Below are positions 44,241-54,640 of a stretch of DNA of 64,000 nt, one piece after another. Each line of letters opens with the position of its first letter. Position 1 is the first letter of the stretch. The stretch is taken from assembly GCA_023376005.1 (NCBI GenBank), contig CM042157.1, positions 68,657,312 to 68,721,311 of the forward strand. The letters run 5' to 3'. This DNA comes from Doryteuthis pealeii. Taxonomy: Eukaryota > Mollusca > Cephalopoda > Myopsida > Loliginidae. Below the pieces are notes generated by a model. It did not search any database. It saw nothing but the letters and a program-made list of their open reading frames with translations, and was not told the origin of the DNA. The position numbers were made by a program, and so were the translations under genes.

Positions 44241-45085
44241 TGCACAGATCAGACTGTTTATTGCTGTTTAGCCAAGTGTTCAAATCAGACTGTCTATGGC
44301 TGTCTAGCCATGTGTTCAGATTAGACTGTGTATGGCTGTTTAGCCAAGTGTTCAGAATCAGACTGTCTATGGCTGTTTTGCCAAGTGTTCAAATCAGACT
44401 GTCTATGGCTGTTTTGCCAAGTGTTTCAAATCAGACTGTCTATGGCTGTTTTGCCAAGTGTTCAGATCAGACTGTCTATGGCTGTTTTGCCAAGTGTTCA
44501 AATCAGACTGTCTATGGCTGTTTTGCCAAGTGTTCAAATCAGACTGTCTATGGCTGTTTTGCCAAGTGTTCAAATCAGACTGTCTATGGCTGTTTAGCCA
44601 AGTGTTCAGATCAGACTGTCTATAACTGTTTAGCCAAGTGTTCAGATCAGACTGTCTATGGCTGTTTAGCCAAGTGTTCAGATCAGACTGTCTATAACTG
44701 TTTAGCCAAGTGTTCAGATCAGACTGTCTATGGCTGTTTAGCCAAGTGTTCAGATCAGACTGTCTATGGCTGTTCAGCCAAGTGTTCAGATCAGACTGTC
44801 TATGGCTGTTTAGCAAGTGTTCATATCAGACTGTCTATGGCTGTCTAGTCAAGTGTTCAGATCAGACTGTCTATAGCTGTTTAGCCAAGTGTTCAGATCA
44901 GACTGTCTATAACTGTTTAGCCAAGTGTTCAGATCAGACTGTCTATGGCTGTTTAGCCAAGTGTTCAGATCAGACTGTCTATGGCTGTTTAGCCAAGTGT
45001 TCAGATCAGACTGTCTATAGCTGTTTAGCCAAGTGTTCAGATCAGACTGTCTATGGCTGTCTAGTCAAGTGTTCAGATCATAAGA
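44241..45085 (+). repeat. 36-bp satellite array, right arm
   Basis: About 23 units of cagatcagactgtctatg + gctgtttagccaagtgtt. Unit length is almost constant, unlike the left arm. Two subtypes, tttgcc and tttagc, are grouped (44370-44590 and 44590-45080), which suggests local unit homogenisation. Open frames of 128-202 codons follow from the 36-bp period. Confidence 0.95.
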
Positions 45086-45635
45086 GGAATTTATAGGTTT
45101 AAAGGGGGGAGCCTCTTAAATCTCCCAGTTGTAGGCAAATTGATCAGACAAAGAAGACAAACACACAATGGAAATTTAATACATGTATTGACAAATAATA
45201 CAAGAACTTGTTGCAAATTTTATTGGCATTTGCCACTAGACTTATCTGTGAGGTTAAATACTGTTCGTTGTAGAAATGGTGATAACAGGGGTATTCTGGT
45301 CGCTGGTTGGAATGTTGTTAATATGCTTCATCAGGTCGTTTCTTGTTCTTCAGCCTTCTGTTAGTATGCTATTGTATCAGCCTTAGAAAGTATGCTGATA
45401 CAATGCCTTAGAAAGTTTGCTGGTTATGTACGAGATGGCTAGAGGTGCTTATTTTCACGTCCTTCCCTGGTAACTGTGATAAGTAAAGTCTAGGGATCAC
45501 TTATTTTTGTGACTTCCCTCGGTGACTGCTCCCTGATAAGTGAGGTTTGGTTTGATTCTCGCGCCAACCTCCTGTTGGCGATTTTCCCCCTAGTGGCAGG
45601 GGAAGATAATTCTCTGTTGAATTTCTGATAATCAA
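45086..45635. other. Unassigned insertion interrupting the satellite array
   Basis: Satellite units stop at 45080 and resume at 45640. The 550 bp between them contain an internal duplication (tatgctattgtatcagcctt, tatgctgatacaatgcctta) and no recognised protein. This may be a solo LTR or other insertion; I could not define its ends. Confidence 0.45.
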
Positions 45636-45835
45636 ACTGTCTATAGCTGTTTACCCACGAGTTCATATAAGATGGTCTAAGGCTTTCTTGCAAAGTGTTC
45701 AGATCAGAGAGTCTATAGCTGTTTAGCCCAGTGTTCAGATCAGACTGTTTATAGCCGTCTAACCAAGTGTCCAGAACAGACTGTCTATAGCCATTTAGCC
45801 AAGTGTTCAGATCAGGCTGTCTAAGGATGATTAAA
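45636..45835 (+). repeat. 36-bp satellite, diverged outer units
   Basis: Five diverged units (aaactgtctatagctgttta, gatggtctaaggctttcttg), matching the diverged outer units of the left arm at 21200-21370. Confidence 0.85.
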
Positions 45836-45839
45836 TATT

Positions 45840-46190
45840 TTTTTGAACTCATTTTGTTCTATCTAACTCATAAATAGGACCCTAACAGGTACTACCTCCC
45901 TAGATCAGCCTGGATCTGGGAGTAATGGTGATGAAGGAGTACTCCACGTTCCCTGAGTTCCAGAACTGGAAATTCACCATCAGATAGAGTTTAACTCTAT
46001 TGTCCTGGGTATTGTCATACCAGGACAATAAGACCGTCAGGCACTGCCTTCTAGTACATATATGATAAAAGGGATTAAGAGTCTGCCATAAGAGCAATAG
46101 GGTTGGCACAATCATGCAGCGGCTAGGGCTTGACATGAGCAGCCAATTGATCAGAAGGGACCTTTCTGACCGCCCATATAGCCTAAGTAA
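45840..46190 (-). mobile_element. Element T relative, outer edge of right mirror arm
   Basis: ttctatctaactcataaata, gggagtaatggtgatgaagg, accatcagatagagtttaac, accgcccatatagcc: the reverse of element T, and the mirror of 20960-21170. Confidence 0.65.
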
Positions 46191-46264
46191 TTCACATCTA
46201 ACTCTGAAGCTGCACACATTAATCAACTTGTAGCTATTTGCTCAATCTATTCCAATTCAGCCTG

Positions 46265-46265
46265 T

Positions 46266-46350
<85 letters not shown>
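46265..46350. repeat. (TC)n then (TA)n microsatellite
   Basis: About 24 tc units running into about 18 ta units. More ta tracts follow at 46398-46434 and 46632-46679. Confidence 0.95.
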
Positions 46351-46355
<5 letters not shown>

Positions 46356-46395
46356 AGTCTAGTTCTTAGTGTGAATATATCATATTTGTATATTT

Positions 46396-46434
<39 letters not shown>

Positions 46435-46437
<3 letters not shown>

Positions 46438-46629
46438 TTTTTCCGTAGTTAGGGTCTTTCCATGTATGGTTTAACCAAGCTGATGCAGGTAGACCATAAG
46501 GAGAGCTCAATGTGCCTATATTGGGAAATTCTCAGTAAGAGTCATGTTCTTGTGATTACCTGAAGATGCCATATTAATACGGTTGAAATAAATTATTGTA
46601 ATGATGCAAATTTAGAGTTTTTCTTCATT

Positions 46630-46685
<56 letters not shown>

Positions 46686-46944
46686 CTATAATATACATTT
46701 TGGGGGATTTCGTGTGAAGCATAGGCTGTGAAATAAACCAGAAACTCCTTTGGATGTTAAGTATTAAGTTACATTTTATTTCATTCAATATTTCAGAAGC
46801 ATGACCTTTCTTTTTCAAGATAATGTAGACTGACTGTTTTATGTAGCTTTGGGTGCCTTTATAGCTGGGGTTATATGTATATGTATATAACTCACTCTTT
46901 ATATCTATCTATTTATAAAATTCCGTTCATATCTATGCATCTCA
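46435..46944. other. Unassigned with (TA)n tract
   Basis: Contains (TA)n at 46632-46679 and an acctgaagatgccat phrase at 46559 like those of foldback family F. No gene. Confidence 0.4.
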
Positions 46945-47560
46945 CTATCTGTGCATATCTATCAATCTATCCATCTCACTATGTATATATCAATCTATCC
47001 TTCTCACTATGTATATATCTATCAATCTATCCATCTCATCTATAACAATCTATCCATCTCACTATGTATATATCTATCAATCTATCCATCTCACTATGTA
47101 TATATCTATCAATCTATCCATCTCACTATGTATATAATCTATCAATCTATCCATCTCACTATGTATATATCTATTAATCTATCCATCTCACTATGTATAT
47201 ATCTATCAATCTATCCATCTCACTATGTATATATCTATCAATCTATCCTTCTCACTATGTATATATCTATATCTAATCTATCTCATCCATTTCACTATGT
47301 ATATATTATCTATCATCTATCCATCTCACTATGTATATATCTATCAATCTACCCATCTCACTATGTATATATCAATCTATCCATCTCACTATGTATATAT
47401 CTATCAATCTATCCATCTCACTATGTATATATCTATCAATCTATCCATCTCACTATGTATATATCTATCAATCTATCCATCTCACTATGTATATATCTAT
47501 CAATCTATCCATCTCACCATCTGTGTATATCTATCAATCTATCTATCTATCTCACTATTT
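46945..47560 (+). repeat. 32-bp satellite array
   Basis: About 19 units of atctatcaatctatccatct + cactatgtatat, some shortened to about 26 bp. It passes into (atct)n near 47540. Open frames of up to 253 codons rich in Ser, Ile and Tyr are artefacts. Confidence 0.95.
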
Positions 47561-47604
47561 CACTGTATTTTGATCTGTTTCTATCTCATTCTGTTTTCAT
47601 TTAC

Positions 47605-47607
<3 letters not shown>

Positions 47608-47649
<42 letters not shown>

Positions 47650-47652
47650 TTT
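47608..47652. repeat. (TC)n then (AC)n microsatellite
   Basis: tctctctc run joined to cacacaca. Confidence 0.93.
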
Positions 47653-48078
47653 CTTATTCTATTTTGTTTCACTTTTCTTCTCTGTTTTTTTGTTGTTGTT
47701 TTTTATGGTTGACTAACCATTTTCAAAAATGATTTGCCCCTTCTCCCTGTTTTTGATTTTTTTCCCTCATATACCCCCCCCCACCCCACCATCCTTTGTA
47801 ATCTCATAATCTACAGATGTGGCCATAGATTTTTTTCTTCTCTCACATTTCCCACCTCTTCCCATGTGTTGCACTTCGCAGATGCTGAAAACCTGCACTC
47901 ATCTATTTTTTTTGTGTATGTCCCAGCTGAGATCAACAAATATCCCAGACTTTGTCAGATTTGGACATGGAAGATTTTACATTAAAAATTCACTAGAATT
48001 CCACTCTATTCACATATTTTTGTCATATCTATACCAAACTAGAAGTGGCTACTCAGCATCACCTTTAATTTATAGACA
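47653..48078. other. Unassigned sequence
   Basis: No motif recognised; C-run at 47774-47790. Confidence 0.3.
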
Positions 48079-48320
48079 TAATATTACTAAATATTATAGA
48101 TATAAATGTGTATAAAAAAAAACAGGCAGAGGTTTCACATTAGAGACGCAGGTTTTACTTTATCAAATGGCCCTAAAAAGTAACATTTTCAAGTCTGTTT
48201 ATTGGTTCACAGAATATTTTGCCTTGCTATTTACCTTATGTCTTATTAACATTTCCACTAAAGGATAAATAAATTATAAATTGATGCAGCAATTATCTGT
48301 TTTTGTTCCTGTTTACATTA
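48079..48320 (+). repeat. 245-bp direct repeat, copy 1
   Basis: aggcagaggtttcacattag, agacgcaggttttactttat and gtctgtttattggttcac recur at 48547-48790 with about 95% identity by eye. The intervening 225 bp include a LINE-tail fragment and a half foldback element. Confidence 0.85.
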
Positions 48321-48329
48321 ATATTCTTC

Positions 48330-48474
48330 TAGACCTCTAAGCTTCATGGTGTTGCATCATGGTGTTGTTTGGCATTGCTCCTTCCAGCTGGGAAAATAAT
48401 GGGCAGATTAATTAACAAATAAAATTAATTTAGAGTGGTTCCCCTTTTTTAGGTTGGAGTTATAGGAAATAACC
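48330..48474. mobile_element. LINE tail fragment and half of foldback family C
   Basis: 48335-48390 (ctctaagcttcatggtgttg, ttccagctgg) resembles 60885-60990. 48395-48474 ends agtggttccccttttttagg, ttggagttataggaaataac, the right half of family C. Confidence 0.5.
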
Positions 48475-48546
48475 TTTTTATTTTCTAATCTTCATTTGTA
48501 TAACAAACAAGTGAAGCATACGCGAAAACACTTACAACTTAAAAAA

Positions 48547-48790
48547 TAATATTACTAAATATTATAGATATCATAAATGTGTATCAAAAAACAGGCAGAG
48601 GTTTCACATTAGAGACGCAGGTTTTACTTTATCAAATGGCTCTAAAAAGTAACATTTTCAAGTCTGTTTATTGGTTCACGGAATATTTTGCCTTGATTTA
48701 CCTTATGTTTTATTAACATTGCCAGTAAATGATAAATAAATGATAAATTGATGCAGCAATTAACTCTTTTCATTCTGTTTACATTTATAC
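48547..48790 (+). repeat. 245-bp direct repeat, copy 2
   Basis: Second copy of 48079-48320, shortened by a few bases near 48690. Confidence 0.85.
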
Positions 48791-48794
48791 TGTG

Positions 48795-49200
48795 TTGGCA
48801 TCCTTCCGTCTTCTAAAGACGATGGCGTAGTGTCAATTTAAAAAAAAAAATTTTTTGATATCTGCAACTGTATGAGTGGCTGAACAGACCAATTTTTGAA
48901 TGGCAATCTCTGGTGCAGTGACTGCAAACAAACAGTGATGCTTGCTGGAGTTGCTGTTGTCTCTCCTTCCTTTTGGTTCTCTTTTCCGTGGTAGCTACTT
49001 TCCTCACTTTTTCACTCCTTTTCGTTCCTTGTTTGACGAGGAGGCGCCAGGTCACATGGTCTTCTGCACAAGCTTCCCATGTGTTGGTGTTAATGTGGTA
49101 TGTCTCCATGTTTCTCTTGCAGCACAGGTGTGGTATCCCCCAACTAGTCGGGTGCCCTCTGCTAATTCACCATACAGTAGGTCTTTAAGGATGTGTGAAT
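48795..49200 (-). mobile_element. LINE 3' end remnant with C2H2 tail
   Basis: On the - strand: a tryptophan pair, LVKQGTKRSEKVRKVATTEK, a glutamine/lysine-rich linker, then FVCSHCTRDCHSKIGLFSH, a C2H2-type finger. Same family as 7088-7430. The finger probably serves nucleic-acid binding by the element's ORF2 product. Confidence 0.7.
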
Positions 49201-50398
49201 GAAAACTCTCTGATGAAGTATTATAAATGAACAGTATGAATTTTATTTAGCATTATCGAAAAATTGAGAAAGAAGTATTAATTTTTCTTAAACCAGTTTT
49301 TCAAAAATATATATTATTCTATTTACTACATTTTAGGATGGATTAAATAGAATTTTATTTCTGTTGAAAATACTGACTTAGACATAGATGCTCCCAGATG
49401 TTTAAAATTCATGATTAAGTGTATAAAAATACTTGAAATCTTATCATATCTACCTGAAGTGAACTGGTTAGGTAAATACTTACCATTGGACTGACTCGTG
49501 ATCCCTAATGTTGCTTCAAGCTCTACCCAGATTAGAACTAAAGGATTATTAAACGTTTTAATTTACATATCAGTTAATGTGTATGATTGGTAATGAATTA
49601 AACTGAATTGGAGAGTTAATTTGAAGTTCTAGTTGTGGCAACAACTTTTATTATTTTCATTCTAATGAATCTAGTCCTTCCTATCTTCTGACAGTCATCT
49701 TGACCAGGATCCTTATCACCAGTATATTGTACTGGTAGAATGGGAAAATAAGGATTGACTGAGTACATAGGCAGTCCACATAACATCATTAACTGTTCAG
49801 ACAAGAGCAACAAAATGACTACTACAGACGACTAACTTAGACTAAAAAATGGAGATGCATTTAGTGGAATGGTTATTATCATAGGAAATTGAACAGATGA
49901 CACAAATTTAAAAAATTGAATCAGAGAAAATACCTTTTGTTTTGAAATATTTTTTATAAAACTATGAAAAAAAAATTATACACCAGTTATTTTTTTGAGT
50001 CTTAAGAAAATAACTTTTAATTTTCAAATCCTCTGTGTGTGTGTGCGTGTGTGTGTGTGTGTGAGGAATTTTTTAATTCTTAAATTTTTTCATATTCTTC
50101 AGGATTTGAACTTTCTAAAAATGTAAAAATTTGGGAGCGGAATTTTTTTTCTTCTAATGACCCCCCTACATTCTGAATTGATAAAAAAATCTTTTTTTTT
50201 TCAATTTTTTTAATAAAATAAGCTATCCATTATAAAAGTTAGTCATCAATGAATATAAAGTTGTGGACTACAATGGAAATAAAATGAGAAAGGTATGGTA
50301 TATAATTTTGTTTTTGTGCAGCAGGGGTCCCTTGAGACATGTAATTTATTCTAAGGGTTATGCAAGAATAAAAAGGTTGAGAAATACCATACACTGAC
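49201..50398. other. Unassigned AT-rich sequence
   Basis: (GT)n at 50035-50062; A/T runs. A 65-codon open frame on - (49616-49813) has no family features. Confidence 0.3.
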
Positions 50399-50985
50399 TT
50401 GAAAACTAAAATTAATAGATTCCTTCATACAAAATGGCAACAACACTGGAATAACAACATCCACAATAAACTCTTCCTAATCAAACCCACTTTGGGAGGC
50501 TGGAGACCAACTTTAAGGAAATCTAGAAAGGAACAAGTGATCGTATCCCGATTACGCATTGGTCATACAAGACTAACACACTCCTATATACTCAAACAAG
50601 AACAACAACCACAATGTGAAACATGTCAAACACCTTTGACAGTTAAACACTTATTCATGGAATGCAGGATTTTTGCTCACATCAGAAACCGTTATCTTAA
50701 AGCAAACAATATGAAAGATCTGTTTAAAAAGTCAACATGGAGGATATTCTCTCTTTTTTGAGGGAAATAAAATTATACCATAGAATATAGACATGAAACA
50801 AATCAATACCATACAACATGATCCCCAATAATGCGAACACATTTTTAAAACCAATTACTAAAAAGTATAAATATAAATACACAATATGTATTACTTCCTA
50901 ACCGTTAAGCATGACATAACCCCTGATGGTTGATATGCCATTAAAATCAATAAAACAACCAACCAACAGACCCAAACATAGGCAA
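50399..50985 (+). mobile_element. LINE 3' end (jockey/I-like) with shared tail
   Basis: A 120-codon open frame reads a tryptophan/asparagine-rich segment (TKWQQHWNN), then RKEQVIVSRLRIGHTRLTHS, YILKQE, and a CCHC-like finger with cysteines in CETC, then VKHLFMEC and FAHIRNRY. This is the C-terminus of jockey/I-group LINE ORF2 after the RNase H region. The 3' part contains gatggttgatatgccattaa followed by an aaccaacc-type end. That tail recurs on several non-autonomous elements in the window. Only the last part of ORF2 is present. Confidence 0.78.
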
Positions 50986-51239
50986 GGATAAACATTTCCT
51001 AGTCTCTATAACCAGCAATATAAAGGCCAGTCAAGATCATTATACTTTTTACATATTGAACTTTTACAATAGCTCTTAAGTAAACATATCAAACGTTTTA
51101 ATAATTGAATTATCATACTGTGGTATATCCACAGGTCCTGCTAGTTTTTATAATTGGTGGGGGAAGAGAATTTCAATGAAAATGAAAAGCTTTCTCTTTT
51201 TGTAGCAAATTTTTATTCTTGTAAAATCTCCAAAGCTAA

Positions 51240-51480
51240 ATGGAGAGTTTTCATGGTGTAATGTGCTGGACTGTGATAGCTATCATAGTAAGTGAGTTTG
51301 AATTCCAGTCACACTACTAAGTTCCCTTTCAGACTAATACCCTTGGGAAAGGTATGAAGACACTCATCCTCCATGCTATGTGTTAAATATTAGCAGTACT
51401 GTTCTTCTACAAGGATGGCTTTGGCATTAAATAAACCATAAGGGTTGATATGCCATTACACAGAGAACCCAACCTCCTCT
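51240..51480 (+). mobile_element. tRNA-headed retroposon with LINE tail, copy 1
   Basis: Head: atggtgtaatgtgctgg (A box) and gagtttgaattcc (B box). Body: acccttgggaaaggtatgaa. 3' end: ggcattaaataaaccataag, ggttgatatgccattac, the tail shared with the LINE at 50399-50985. Confidence 0.7.
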
Positions 51481-51496
51481 CTGTCTCTCTCTCAGA

Positions 51497-51640
51497 GTCC
51501 CTGTGCCATAATGGGTAACATGCTAGACTGGGATATCATAGTAAGTGAATGAATTCCAGCATTGTTCTTCTACAATGATGCCTTTGGCATTAAATAACCC
51601 ATGAAGGTTGATATGCCATTAAACAAAGAAACTAAACCAA
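51497..51640 (+). mobile_element. tRNA-headed retroposon with LINE tail, copy 2
   Basis: gtgccataatgggtaacatg, then a deletion and cattaaataacccatgaagg, ttgatatgccattaaac. Confidence 0.65.
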
Positions 51641-51994
51641 AGCTAACTGGCATAGATATTAACTGTGACGACAAACTGACACTAACAATTTTAATCTCAA
51701 AACAAAGTCCTTTGCAAACAAACAATCGGTGAGTTGAAACCCGAGTCAGGGGACCCTGGGAACCCTGGGGGCCAAGTCAAGAAATCCCAAAGTGTTTGTA
51801 ATTGGTCACAAGAGATAAACTATAAAGATAAGACATTTACCAAAGGGAGGCTAAAGTAGAACACTTCTTCTTCTTAAGAATCTTGAATGACTCCTATTCA
51901 AGGTTGACAATGCGTGTAACAGCTTTTTGCTGTCACTACAATCTGGATTCTAAGGTAATTATAATGCTCAGGAAGAGTTTATGTGTATTTACCT
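51641..51994. other. Unassigned sequence
   Basis: No motif recognised; ggaccctgggaaccctggg at 51758 is a short internal repeat. Confidence 0.3.
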
Positions 51995-52455
51995 AACCCC
52001 TCTGCATGAGCAGGATGTGACACAAGGTCAATTTTTAAACAGAGTAAGCCATCTTATGACATGTGATGATAGACTGACACTTCATCAAGATATCTGGGGA
52101 CAGGAAAAAGAACAGGGAGAGATGGGTTTATGCCTTTCTCAAGGGCATTAGAGTGAAGTGAATATGTACCAACCCCTCTGTATGAGCAGGATGTGACACA
52201 AGGTTAATTTTTAAGCGGATAACATGTTCATCAAGATATCTGGGGACAGGACAAAGAACAGGGAGAGATGGGTTTATGCCTTTCTCAAGGGCATTAGAGT
52301 GAAGTGAATATGACCAACCCCTCTGCATGAGCAGGATGTGACACAAGGTCAATTTTTAAGCAGAGTAACATGTTCGTCAAGATATCTGGGGACAGTACAA
52401 AGAACAGGGAAAGGTGGGTTCATGCCTTTCTCAAGGGCATTATAGTGAAGTAAAC
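51995..52455 (-). repeat. Tandem triplication of a SINE family 2 segment
   Basis: Three units of about 145-170 bp start at about 51996, 52168 and 52314. Each has aacccctctgcatgagcagg, atgtgacacaaggtcaattt, gatatctggggacaggac and gcctttctcaagggcattag. The ends are the 3' tail and body of SINE family 2 on the - strand, with new sequence in between. Confidence 0.8.
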
Positions 52456-52524
52456 ATGACTAGTTTCAGATAAAACTTGAAATCCCCAATTGCTTTCTAC
52501 ATTGATATGATATTGTTATATATA

Positions 52525-52806
52525 TTTATCAACCCCTCCGCACGAGCAGGATGTGACACAAGGTCAATTTCTTAAGCAGAGTTCAACAGGTTTGAATTCA
52601 GAATTTTCCTTCTCCTAGACTAGTTATCTAGCCATGGTTAAAGAGCCCAGTCTGCCCTGCTATTTATCATAGCTGGAGGGAGAATTGGATTCATGCCTTC
52701 CCAAGAGTATTAGCCCCACGTGAAATGCAAACAGCTTCATCCAGGAATTGAACTCGGGTCGACGAGTCCATTTCCTACTACTCTAACCGTTAGACCACGC
52801 GCCTCC
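52525..52806 (-). mobile_element. SINE family 2, full length
   Basis: From caacccctccgcacgagcag to actctaaccgttagaccacg. On the - strand the A box is tggtctaacggttagag and the B box gagttcaattcc. Confidence 0.82.
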
Positions 52807-52827
52807 ATTGATATTGTTATACATATT

Positions 52828-53107
52828 TACCCCCCCCCCACACACACAAGCAGGATGTGATACACAGTCAATTTCTTAAGCGAGTTCAACAGGTTTGAAT
52901 TCAGAGTTTTCCTTCTCCTAGATGGGTTGCCTAACCATGGTTAAAGAGCCCAGTCTGCCCTACTATTTATCCATAGCTGGGGGGAGATTAGGATTCTTAC
53001 CTTTCCCAAGGGTATTAGCGCTAAGTGAAATGCAATTACCACATCAAGGATTTAAACTAGTGGCGACGAGTCCATTTCCCATGACTTTATCCATTACACC
53101 ACGCGCT
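52828..53107 (-). mobile_element. SINE family 2, full length, second tandem copy
   Basis: Same family as 52525; between them lies a short duplicated attgatattgttatacatat flank, which may be a shared target or a tandem event. Confidence 0.8.
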
Positions 53108-53261
53108 TATATTGATATTGTTATAATCCACTTAAAAATTGACCTTGTGTTACATCCTACTTTATTCATAGCTTTAGTTATTTATAGCTTAGTTCTCTTC
53201 TTGGTCAGGCTGAGAACGTTTCAGAATTTCTGAATTGATATGATTATTGGATATTGTTAAG

Positions 53262-53516
53262 TAAGTAAGTAAAGTCGTCGGGGTGGCCTAATGTCGGTAT
53301 CAGCCAGACAGCGAGGGAGTCTATCCCCTTTTCAATAGCGCTAGACCAAGGAGATTGTTTTTAGCGTCTGAGGTGGAGTGCCACACCTACCAGCAGCTCC
53401 TTACTTTACCGCACAGATCCCTGTGCTACTCATACGCTGAGTTGGCGAGGACCGGTATCGAACTAGGAACCTTGTGGTTTCTAGCTGAACGCTCTACCGA
53501 CTGAGCTAACCCGGCC
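53262..53516 (-). mobile_element. tRNA-derived SINE, family 1, well preserved
   Basis: gtaagtaagtaaagtcgtcg, aatgtcggtatcagccagac, ggaccggtatcgaac, ctaccgactgagctaacccg. The best copy for deriving a consensus. Confidence 0.88.
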
Positions 53517-54258
53517 CTTTATCAAATTATAACGAAACTCATCAACCTGACTTCAGTTACTGGCAAAATGAGCCTAAAATGCGTTTTTGACAAAATGACT
53601 TTATAATGCATTATTTATTTTATTTCAAAACTTTCTCATTTTTTTCAATTTTGACCCCCCTTATGTTGGGGGTGTAACATTTTTTTCAAGTTCGTCTTAT
53701 ACTGTACTAATTACAGAAAATACTTAGTTCATCTTATACTGTACTAATTACAGAAAATAAATACTTAGTTCGTCTTATACTGTACTAATTACAGAAAATT
53801 TTTTTTTTTATAAAATAAAGAGATAAAAGACCGAAGTTATGAATAGAAACAAAAAAAAAATTTTCTATGAGAAAATAAGTACCGAAAATCGAAAAATTAA
53901 ATGTAAAAAAATAATAGATAATTACATTTTTTGAGATTTTTTTTTACTCATTTCGATAATTATTTTATTCAATTGACCGTTTATTTGTATTTCATACTTT
54001 TGATCAGTTTTTTTTTTCAATAGAAAACTTCTTGAATTAAAAAAACATAACAATTTGTTTTATTTTTTTCATTTGATTTCAATAAATTCTGTGATCCATT
54101 TTCAAAATTAAATTTGTGTGAGTGTGTGTGTGATATTAAATTTCTGATATCTTTTTCAATTTAATTGGTTCCTGTATTAATGCACATATTTAATATCGTT
54201 ATAATTAATTTTAATACAAATTTATTAACTTACTTTTCTCATTGATTAATTTTGATTA
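53517..54258. other. Unassigned AT-rich sequence with a short tandem repeat
   Basis: 53690-53800 carries three units of about 41 bp (tcttatactgtactaattac, agaaaatacttagttc). The rest is A/T runs. Confidence 0.5.
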
Positions 54259-54330
54259 TCTTATTATAATGGAGAGTGTGTGTTTTGCTGTCTGTAAACG
54301 AAACTATATCACAGTGTTCAAGTATTAATT
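54259..54330 (+). mobile_element. Helitron 5' end fragment
   Basis: A|TCTTATTATAATGGAGA, gtgttttgctgtctgtaaac. The remainder is not aligned. Confidence 0.55.
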
Positions 54331-54459
54331 GATTATTTTCGATTGGTCTTTTCTTTTTTTCATTTTTTTCCCCAGATTAAGTTAGGTAGTATATTTTTAC
54401 TATCAAACTATTTGCTGTTTTTCTTTTTCTTACCACAAGTGTTTACCAATAAGTTTAGT

Positions 54460-54465
54460 GTATAT

Positions 54466-54512
<47 letters not shown>
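54460..54512. repeat. (TA)n microsatellite
   Basis: ta units with one break, abutting the SINE tail that follows. Confidence 0.9.
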
Positions 54513-54513
<1 letters not shown>

Positions 54514-54640
54514 AACCCTTCACACAAGCAGGATGTGACACAAGGTCAATTTCTTAAGCAGAGTTTAAGGGTATTAGTACTATATGAAATGCAAACAGCC
54601 TCATCCAGGATTTGAATAGTAGTGTCCTCAGTCAAAAGGC
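54511..54640 (-). mobile_element. SINE family 2, internally deleted
   Basis: accaacccttcacacaagca, gtcaatttcttaagcagagt, then tatgaaatgcaaacagcctc; the middle of the body is missing. Confidence 0.65.

Noticed and set aside
44240..44848. 202-codon open frame with a 12-residue repeat (a repeat protein?)
   Set aside because: The 36-bp satellite period is divisible by 3, so frames stay open automatically on both strands. There is no start context, and the inverted copy at 21185-22640 is full of indels.
46951..47712. 253-codon open frame rich in Ser/Ile/Tyr
   Set aside because: Derived from the 32-bp satellite; unit variants shift the frame and no domain exists.
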